A stretch of DNA of 13,084 bases, taken from assembly GCA_039029455.1 (NCBI GenBank), contig JBCCGE010000092.1, forward strand, positions 1 through 13,084. Reading direction: 5' to 3'. Source of the stretch: JBCCGE01 sp039029455 (GTDB lineage: Bacteria; Pseudomonadota; Gammaproteobacteria; Arenicellales; Poriferihabitantaceae). The notes under the pieces were generated by a model, which was not told the origin of the DNA, ran no database searches, and was given only the letters and a program-made list of their open reading frames with translations. Shown piece by piece: positions 9,101 to 13,084 of this stretch. A program made the position numbers and the translations under genes. Position 1 is the first letter of the stretch; each line of letters starts with the position of its first letter.

Positions 9101-10137
9101 TCCGATGGTGACAAACGAGCGTACAGCGGAAGAACATCCATTTCAGTAGATAGCCGACGTTTGAGAAAATCTGCGCACTCCCGAATCTCCCGCTCACCGG
9201 GCAAAAAGACCAGCGTATCACCAGGCGCAATACTTTGTAATTCAAGCAGGGCCAGCAGTACGCGATCGCTCAGGTCCACAGCCGCAGCCGATCCATCTGC
9301 CAAATTTTCAGTGTCCTGATATCGGACTTCAACCGGGAAGCTTCGGCCCTCAATATTGACCACCGGCGCGTCGTCAAAGTGCTCGCTAAACTTTGCACTG
9401 TCCAGTGTCGCCGAAGTGATTATCAGTTTCAGGTCATCCCGCTTTTTTAGCAGGGTTTTGAATATACCCAGCAGAAAGTCTATATTGAGCGATCTTTCAT
9501 GAGCTTCGTCAATAATGATCGCGTCGTATTGATTCAGGAACCGGTCCTGCTCGCATTCCGCGAGCAACATGCCATCGGTGAGTACCCGAATGTAGTTCCC
9601 ATAGTCCGTTTTTTCCGAAAACCTGACTTTGTATCCGACCGCTTTTCCGAGGGGACTTTGCAATTCCTGGGAAAGTCTGTCTGCCACAGACCTGGCCGCG
9701 ATTCGACGCGGTTGTGTATGAGCGATTCGTCCTCTTATTCCTAAACCTGCCTGCAGACACAACTTAGGAAGCTGCGTGCTTTTCCCGGACCCTGTCTCTC
9801 CGCACACCACCACAATCTGATGCTGACGAATGAGTTGAGCAAGCGCATCCGCCTTTCGCGCCACCGGAAGTTCACCAGGAACGGTAATCTCCGGGACATT
9901 GTGCTCACGCTCCCGGAGCGTCGCCATTGAGCGCTCAACAGCCTGAACAATCGCCTGTGAATTCTCACCCCGACGGATTGATTTGAGCAGCCGAGGCTGA
10001 TCCCAACAGAGACAATTTTTGACCTGGCTTAGAAGCGCCTCGTCGACGACTGCGCGATTGCTCCGCCCGACAGGTTGACTGCGCGGCGACGGACCAACGA
10101 CTTTTCTGGTCTGTTTAGTGGTCGTCTTATTCGGCAA
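6163..10137 (-). CDS. hrpA: ATP-dependent RNA helicase HrpA
   Basis: A large DEAH-box RNA helicase of 1324 residues (E. coli HrpA about 1300), implicated in rescue of stalled ribosomes and mRNA processing. Motifs in order: Walker A GETGSGKS at 113-120, TQPRRIAARSVADRL at 141-155, DEAH at 210-213, SAT at 242-244, the LATNVAETSLTVPGI block and motif VI QRAGRCGR near 410. Then come the helicase-associated HA2 and OB-fold regions, RLYSEDDF to YGKSVQIFPAS, and a long C-terminal DUF3418 region ending WMIEEYRVSVFAQSLGT, as in E. coli HrpA. The only start near the 5' end is a TTG at 10137, with a stop codon in frame just upstream and no other start codon until about residue 71. It overlaps the ppiA stop by 11 bases and has no obvious Shine-Dalgarno, so expression probably depends on coupling to ppiA. 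The stop overlaps the elyC GTG. No frameshift or missing motif is seen. Confidence 0.97.
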   Translation of the reverse strand: MPNKTTTKQTRKVVGPSPRSQPVGRSNRAVVDEALLSQVKNCLCWDQPRLLKSIRRGENSQAIVQAVERSMATLREREHNVPEITVPGELPVARKADALAQLIRQHQIVVVCGETGSGKSTQLPKLCLQAGLGIRGRIAHTQPRRIAARSVADRLSQELQSPLGKAVGYKVRFSEKTDYGNYIRVLTDGMLLAECEQDRFLNQYDAIIIDEAHERSLNIDFLLGIFKTLLKKRDDLKLIITSATLDSAKFSEHFDDAPVVNIEGRSFPVEVRYQDTENLADGSAAAVDLSDRVLLALLELQSIAPGDTLVFLPGEREIRECADFLKRRLSTEMDVLPLYARLSPSDQQRIFRTGHHTRVILATNVAETSLTVPGIRYVIDSGLARVSRYSPSRKIQRLPVEKISQSAASQRAGRCGRTADGVCVRLYSEDDFDSRQKYTDAEILRTSLADVILRMKSMGLGLPSEFPFVDSPERKQINDGLRELRELGALDEDDCLTRVGRRLSRLPVDPRIGRMLLAADRYGCMREMLIIAAALSVPDPRQVPSEHQQKARQIHKQLVSVESDFIGFLEIWRAFREVQQNQSKRKAWKWCEDNFLSVFRMREWASLQANLLTVLKQQKFRLNREPASHDAIHKALLTGLLSNIAVKQQASVEASRPKNGRKKRKLKLYEGTYGKSVQIFPASSCRDIDNKWIVSAELVETSALFARIVAPVKVEWIERAAEHLLHFSYSDPVWQPAQERVVARRRASLYGLSIYHGRRCDYGKVDAVDCRKIFIRRALIDHQLESRMPFMRHNLEAVEVVERLQNKLRRRDLMLDEEKLFEFYDELIPAHVLAASDLRKWHKSLPAKARDRLFLSVEALMNYPVDPEIANQYPDEIARNNISLPLEYAFEPGAQNDGVTARIKLPLLNQLSAEAFDRLVPGMLRDKLVAMVKSLPKDKRRAFVPIPDCVEAVMAGITQDTRPLPIALAATLEKVGSVAVCAGDFRMDRLEELHTMKLKLIDDQNKTLAISGDIADLKTAFGDRAHKSFVARGSNRIERDGIIRWTFEDIPETIAVTVGDYQTVAYPALVDYGESVSIEVFDTEEEALLAHSEGVRRLLLLSAPSLRKLLRKPLPDWQRTCLMYASIGSVEELQWQLFCKAQDRVFFHRSSPVRTRQDFEDMLNRKLSRVSVELTDLATIVHQTLINFRNAIDSLQNAESVLSAEQTEDMREQLEWLVYDGFVVDTDLDWMTHLPRFLNGVCVRLEHALHDPLEDMRRQKIVAGYWRHFMALNLDYSEILEHYRWMIEEYRVSVFAQSLGTSQTVSAKRLNRLQLEIDQMVSAL

Positions 10138-10702
10138 CGATCACCGCATTTTCAATGACAATAGGCTCAACGGGCACGTCACTGTGGCGACCTTGATTGC
10201 CCGTCTGTTTTGTTGCCATAGCATCAACGACATCCATACCCTCAACCACTTTTGCAAAGACCGCATAGCCCCAACCCTGTGCGGTTGGCGCCGTGTGATC
10301 CAGAAACGCATTGTCAACAAGATTGACAAAGAACTGTGATGTCGCCGAGTCCGGATCCGGCGTCCGCGCCATGGACAGCGTTCCTCGAGAATTTTTAAGT
10401 CCGTTGTCAGCCTCGTTCTTAATTGGATCACGGGTCTGCTTCTGCTCCATCTCAGGCGTAAAGCCGCCGCCCTGCACGACAAACCCAGGAATTACCCGAT
10501 GGAAGATTAGTCCATCGAAGTGACCGGACTCCACGTAGTCTATGAAATTCTGCACACTTATCGGTGCTTCCTCTGGGTACAACTCGATTGTGATATCACC
10601 GAGTGATGTCGTCATTTTAATCATGTTTGGGGTTCCGGCAAAAAGTGGCGAAAGGAAAGCGACAGCAACAAATACTGCCGTCGAGACTAGTGTATTTTTC
10701 AT
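10127..10702 (-). CDS. ppiA: Periplasmic peptidyl-prolyl cis-trans isomerase, cyclophilin type
   Basis: A 191-residue cyclophilin very similar to E. coli PpiA (rotamase A), which isomerises peptidyl-proline bonds in exported proteins. Residues 1-22 form a signal peptide (MKNTLVSTAVFVAVAFLSPL, then FA) with likely cleavage before GTPN. The catalytic core is intact: FHRVIPGFVVQGGGF, the IKNEADNGL block, GTLSMART, DSATSQFFVNLVDNAFLDH and GYAVFAKVVEGMDVVD. The ATG start is preceded by CCGGAAAAC, a weak ribosome binding site. It lies 32 bases after the EVE-domain gene and its end overlaps hrpA, so it is an internal gene of the array. The clear signal peptide separates it from cytoplasmic PpiB. Confidence 0.95.
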   Translation of the reverse strand: MKNTLVSTAVFVAVAFLSPLFAGTPNMIKMTTSLGDITIELYPEEAPISVQNFIDYVESGHFDGLIFHRVIPGFVVQGGGFTPEMEQKQTRDPIKNEADNGLKNSRGTLSMARTPDPDSATSQFFVNLVDNAFLDHTAPTAQGWGYAVFAKVVEGMDVVDAMATKQTGNQGRHSDVPVEPIVIENAVIVAE

Positions 10703-10734
10703 GTTTTCCGGGATTAGTCCGTGATTTAGAATTT

Positions 10735-11190
10735 CTATGATACGAGTGTCTGGATGAAGTTCCAGTGATCAGCCTCCACCGGCATAATCGATAGCCTGTT
10801 TCCGCGTTTTAGTAACTGCATCCCCGACAGCGCCGGCTCGGCCTTCAGGCTTGCCAGGCTTACCGGTGATCGATACTTCCGAGTGAATTTTACGTCCACC
10901 ATGATCCATCGTGGGTTGTCCGGGTCACTTTTGGAGTCGAAATATTTAGCACTTGGATCGAAAGCCGTGTGATCAGGATAAGGTTCGCTGTGAACCACAA
11001 CTTCACCGACTATTCCGGGCTCGGCACAACTCGAGTGATAAAAAAAGACGCGATCACCAACGGACATGCTGTCGCGCATAAAATTTCTGGCCTGGTAATT
11101 TCGAATTCCGTCCCAGGGCTCGATTTTTGCAGCCTTCATGTCATCAATAGAAAATGCATCGGGCTCGCTTTTCATTAACCAGTATTTCAT
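10735..11190 (-). CDS. EVE-domain protein (thymocyte nuclear protein 1-like)
   Basis: A 151-residue protein that is almost entirely one EVE domain, a PUA-like fold thought to recognise modified bases in DNA or RNA. The diagnostic blocks are MKYWLMKSEPDAFSIDDM at the N-terminus, WDGIRNYQARNFMRD near 25-39, VGDRVFFYHSSCAEPGIVG near 44-62 and PRWIMVDVKF near 93-102, which match the bacterial THYN1-like family. The ATG overlaps the stop of the upstream metallophosphoesterase as ATGA, with GAGAGAAG just upstream acting as a reasonable ribosome binding site. Neighbourhood with ygfA and 6S RNA is common in gammaproteobacteria such as Pseudomonas, but the biological role there is not established. Confidence 0.93.
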   Translation of the reverse strand: MKYWLMKSEPDAFSIDDMKAAKIEPWDGIRNYQARNFMRDSMSVGDRVFFYHSSCAEPGIVGEVVVHSEPYPDHTAFDPSAKYFDSKSDPDNPRWIMVDVKFTRKYRSPVSLASLKAEPALSGMQLLKRGNRLSIMPVEADHWNFIQTLVS

Positions 11191-11996
11191 TCGCTTCTCT
11201 CGCAGGTATCGCCTTCTTCAACCCGTATGCGTTCAATTCCAACCGCTTTTCCGTCCCCATTGACCTCCACCAGTACAGCACAGAGACTGCCCTTGCCAGT
11301 CGCCGGCTCCAGTCGAGCAGGCAGCTTTTTTACCATGCGCTGAAGGACCATTTCGGTATTACTGCCGATAACCGAATCATAGCAACCTGTCATTCCGAGG
11401 TCACTGATATATGCCGTTCCACCAGGCAGCACGCGTTCGTCTGCCGTTGGTACATGGGTGTGGGTACCCACCACTGCAGACACCCGTCCATCCAAATACC
11501 AGCCCATAGCCATTTTCTCGCTCGTCATCTCGGCATGAAAATCCACCAGTACAATTTCAGCAGAAGATTCGGCCAGTACTCTGTCCACGCACTCGAACGG
11601 TGAATCCAGAGATGGATTCATCCCAACCTGCCCCATCAGATTAACGACTCTTACAGCCCGCCCGTCCGCAGTTTGCTTCTCTATGGTTCCGGAACCGGGA
11701 GTACCATTTGGATAATTGTGAGGTCTTAACAGCTCGGCATGGGTGTCTACCAGATCAAGCGCTTCCCGCTTGTCCCAGATATGATTTCCAGAGGTGTATA
11801 CATCGATGTGCAAATTGCTGAGCTCACTCAAGACTTTTGATGTAACGCCGAAACCACCAGACGCATTCTCGATATTTACTACCGTGAAATCGACGCCAAA
11901 GCCGGATTGCAATGCCGGCAGCTGCTCTTTGAGCACTCGACGACCCGGGCGTCCTACGATATCCCCGACCAGAAGAATACAGGCATGATCCCCCAC
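11187..11996 (-). CDS. YmdB-like metallophosphoesterase (TIGR00282 family)
   Basis: A 269-residue protein of the TIGR00282/YmdB calcineurin-like family. Characterised members are dinuclear metal phosphodiesterases acting on 2',3'-cyclic nucleotides (in Bacillus, YmdB affects biofilm formation and gene expression). Numbering from the chosen start, the metal-binding blocks are all visible: GDIVGRPGRR (D12), NIENASGGFG (E43, N44), TSGNHIWDKRE (N71, H72), VDFHAEMTSEKMAMGWYLDG (H154) and VVGTHTHVPTADE (H179, H181), plus YISDLGMTG near the end. The frame is open to 12083, inside ygfA, but family proteins begin just before the first motif. I chose the GTG at 11996, which has AGGTGG about 9 bases upstream; no in-frame ATG lies nearby. 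The start is 19 bases after the ygfA stop. Its end overlaps the EVE gene as ATGA. The physiological substrate here is unknown. Confidence 0.92.
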   Translation of the reverse strand: MGDHACILLVGDIVGRPGRRVLKEQLPALQSGFGVDFTVVNIENASGGFGVTSKVLSELSNLHIDVYTSGNHIWDKREALDLVDTHAELLRPHNYPNGTPGSGTIEKQTADGRAVRVVNLMGQVGMNPSLDSPFECVDRVLAESSAEIVLVDFHAEMTSEKMAMGWYLDGRVSAVVGTHTHVPTADERVLPGGTAYISDLGMTGCYDSVIGSNTEMVLQRMVKKLPARLEPATGKGSLCAVLVEVNGDGKAVGIERIRVEEGDTCERSE

Positions 11997-12015
11997 CGTT
12001 ATTTTCCACCTGTGT

Positions 12016-12600
12016 TCAAAAACGATACACCTTCTGATCGGTAACCACCATCGAAAGGGGGATGTCCCAGCGTTCCGAATCAATGCTTCTGACTTTCTGC
12101 ACTTCGTGAGACAGTCCGATCATCGCCGGCTTTGACAACCCCTGTTCCCTGACGAATTCAAACGTACGGTCGTAAAAACCGCCGCCCATGCCGATCCGAT
12201 TGCCAGCGTCATCAAAGCCAACCAGAGGAAGCAGAACGAGATCCAGCAAACTGGCCTCGATGAGCTGACCGGCGTCGACCTGTGGCTCGGGAATGCCAAA
12301 CCTGTTGTACTCAAAGGTGGTCGTTAATTCGTATGGCGCAAATAGCAGCCTATTGCCGTCACCCTGAATCACGATGGGCAGAAAAACCTGGCGCTCATGA
12401 GCCCAAAGCCAGTTGCAGGCCTCTTCAGGGCTGATCTCGCCGTCATTCGTGAGATACAACGCTACTCGCTCACCTGAAACGAATTGTTCGACCGTCGCAA
12501 GCTGATTGATCAGCCCCTTTGCAGCAACGCCCTGCTGCTCAACAGTCAAATGCCTCCGTTTTTCTCGTAGCGTACGCCTTAGCTGGTTTTTGTCTGACAT
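12016..12600 (-). CDS. ygfA: 5-formyltetrahydrofolate cyclo-ligase (YgfA/Fau)
   Basis: Converts 5-formyltetrahydrofolate to 5,10-methenyltetrahydrofolate with ATP, returning folate to the one-carbon pool; the E. coli gene is also linked to persistence. The 194-residue protein has the N-terminal LRRTLREKRRHL helix, YLTNDGEISPE, RFGIPEP near 98-104, LVLLPLVGFDDAGNRIGMGG with GFYDRTFEFV directly after it, and WDIPLSMVVTDQKVY at the C-terminus, all typical. The ATG at 12600 fits the family N-terminus but has only pyrimidine-rich sequence (TTTTCTTTTTCTTATTCTG) before it and no Shine-Dalgarno. It lies about 19 bases after the 3' stem of the 6S RNA, the classic ssrS-ygfA arrangement but unusually tight. 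Confidence 0.96.
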   Translation of the reverse strand: MSDKNQLRRTLREKRRHLTVEQQGVAAKGLINQLATVEQFVSGERVALYLTNDGEISPEEACNWLWAHERQVFLPIVIQGDGNRLLFAPYELTTTFEYNRFGIPEPQVDAGQLIEASLLDLVLLPLVGFDDAGNRIGMGGGFYDRTFEFVREQGLSKPAMIGLSHEVQKVRSIDSERWDIPLSMVVTDQKVYRF

Positions 12601-12619
12601 CAGAATAAGAAAAAGAAAA

Positions 12620-12808
12620 GCGTCACCCGCCCGCGTCGTATGTTCACTGTACCTTGAACCAAAAGGTTCAAGTGGGCACCAAGAACGGCTTCGGGATTCC
12701 CGCCGGAAAATCCGGGTTCATGCACGCCCGCCATTCATACCGGCACCCGGTTTTGTATATTAGGTTCTAAGGGATTAGGAGAACAACTCGATAGCAGCAG
12801 GCAACGCC
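12620..12808 (-). ncRNA. ssrS: 6S RNA
   Basis: About 188 nt (E. coli 184), directly upstream of ygfA on the same strand. 6S RNA mimics an open promoter and binds sigma-70 RNA polymerase, mainly in stationary phase. By hand it folds as a canonical rod. The closing stem pairs 12807-12781 with 12620-12645, beginning with 12 consecutive pairs of which four are G-U. A central bubble lies between 12780-12749 and 12646-12673. The terminal arm pairs GGGTGCC (12748-12742) with GGTGCCC (12680-12674) and GAATGGC (12736-12730) with GCCGTTC (12689-12683), ending in CCGG-ATTTT-CCGG. In the 3' bubble strand CTTGAACC-TTTT-GGTTCAAG (12672-12653) followed by GTACAG resembles the E. coli segment CTTGAACCAAGGGTTCAAG, and CCCGAAGCC recalls CCGAGAAGCC. 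The G-U pairs work only if the minus strand is transcribed, which fixes orientation. Exact ends are estimates. Confidence 0.9.
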
Positions 12809-12815
12809 AGTCCGT

Positions 12816-12824
12816 ATTTTAACA
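12816..12824 (-). promoter_or_regulatory. Extended -10 promoter of 6S RNA
   Basis: On the minus strand TGT precedes TAAAAT (-10 at 12816-12821, TG at 12824-12823), an extended -10 pattern. Transcription would start about seven bases downstream, near 12809, matching the base of the 6S closing stem at 12807-12808. No good -35 hexamer is seen at 16-18 bases upstream, which the TG extension could compensate for. The downstream fit to the independently placed RNA end supports the call; activity is inferred. Confidence 0.6.
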
Positions 12825-13084
12825 AATGTACAGCGTATTTCATCTTCTTGTGCGGGATGTTTACAACAATTTACCGCGCTTTACTGATTGTCCTGATGGA
12901 CAGAAAATTAAATAAAAGGAGCGTAAAGCACCTGGGTAGCGATGCCCTGAACCCTCGACTCACTAGAAGTCATCTCAAAAATAGTAGATTGGCATGGAGT
13001 ACAATGCGCAATTACCGTGAGAAGCACATATTACATGGGTAAATGAGCATCGGAACGGAGCTTGCAACGCCGAGATTCAAGACA
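12825..13084. other. Region upstream of 6S RNA with no recognisable gene
   Basis: About 260 bases without a supportable gene. A 64-codon plus-strand frame (12848-13042) has no recognisable domain and an unremarkable composition, so I do not call it. In many gammaproteobacteria zapA lies upstream of 6S RNA on the same strand; on the minus strand here the frames entering from 13084 stop within about 17-23 codons and I do not recognise a ZapA C-terminus. The region has a small hairpin TGTCC-TGAT-GGACA (12889-12902) nested in a 7-base inverted repeat GCTTTAC/GTAAAGC (12878-12884 and 12923-12929). Confidence 0.4.

Noticed and set aside
11997..12083. Upstream extension of the metallophosphoesterase into ygfA
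   Set aside because: TIGR00282 proteins start just before the GDIVG motif, and the extension overlaps well-conserved YgfA coding sequence.
12653..12672. CTTGAACC/GGTTCAAG hairpin read as a terminator or plus-strand 6S RNA
   Set aside because: No T-run follows it on either strand, and the hairpin is symmetric; G-U pairs in the flanking stems and the ygfA position favour 6S RNA on the minus strand.
12848..13042. 64-codon plus-strand frame in the gap upstream of 6S RNA
   Set aside because: No recognisable domain, no convincing ribosome binding site at its start, and it lies in otherwise non-coding AT-rich DNA.

Overview
The window looks like chromosomal housekeeping DNA from a gammaproteobacterium, with roughly balanced base composition, probably from an uncultured or environmental lineage. 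The argument is gene content and order: a 6S RNA directly in front of ygfA and close to an EVE-domain gene, a miaB-ybeZ(phoH)-ybeY-lnt cluster, full-length HrpA, ElyC and PpiA. No mobile element, CRISPR array, tRNA, rRNA or phage gene is visible. I did not find an undescribed multi-gene system. The best non-protein feature is a 6S RNA gene on the minus strand.

All eleven supported protein genes and the 6S RNA lie on the minus strand, so in transcription order the window reads right to left. From 13084 to about 12825 there is DNA with no convincing gene. An extended -10 promoter (12816-12824) then drives 6S RNA (about 12620-12808), followed by ygfA (12016-12600), a YmdB/TIGR00282 metallophosphoesterase (11187-11996), an EVE-domain protein (10735-11190), a periplasmic cyclophilin PpiA (10127-10702), HrpA helicase (6163-10137) and ElyC/YdcF-type DUF218 membrane protein (5363-6163). 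These genes overlap by a few bases or are separated by about 20-30 bases, which suggests one transcript with coupled translation. After an 81-base gap with a possible promoter come miaB (3842-5281), phoH/ybeZ (2815-3828) and ybeY (2364-2813). A 193-base non-coding gap follows, then lnt (701-2170) and the biotin transporter gene bioY (83-670). A strong, probably bidirectional, terminator occupies 1-30.

Functionally the window mixes RNA metabolism (6S RNA, HrpA, MiaB tRNA modification, YbeY RNase with its partner PhoH/YbeZ), envelope functions (Lnt, ElyC, PpiA), one-carbon metabolism (YgfA) and vitamin uptake (BioY). Points worth a second look: the 6S RNA ends only about 19 bases before the ygfA start codon, which has no visible Shine-Dalgarno; corC/ybeX is missing from its usual place between ybeY and lnt; a YmdB-type phosphodiesterase sits inside the ygfA-EVE locus; and several genes use GTG or TTG starts.
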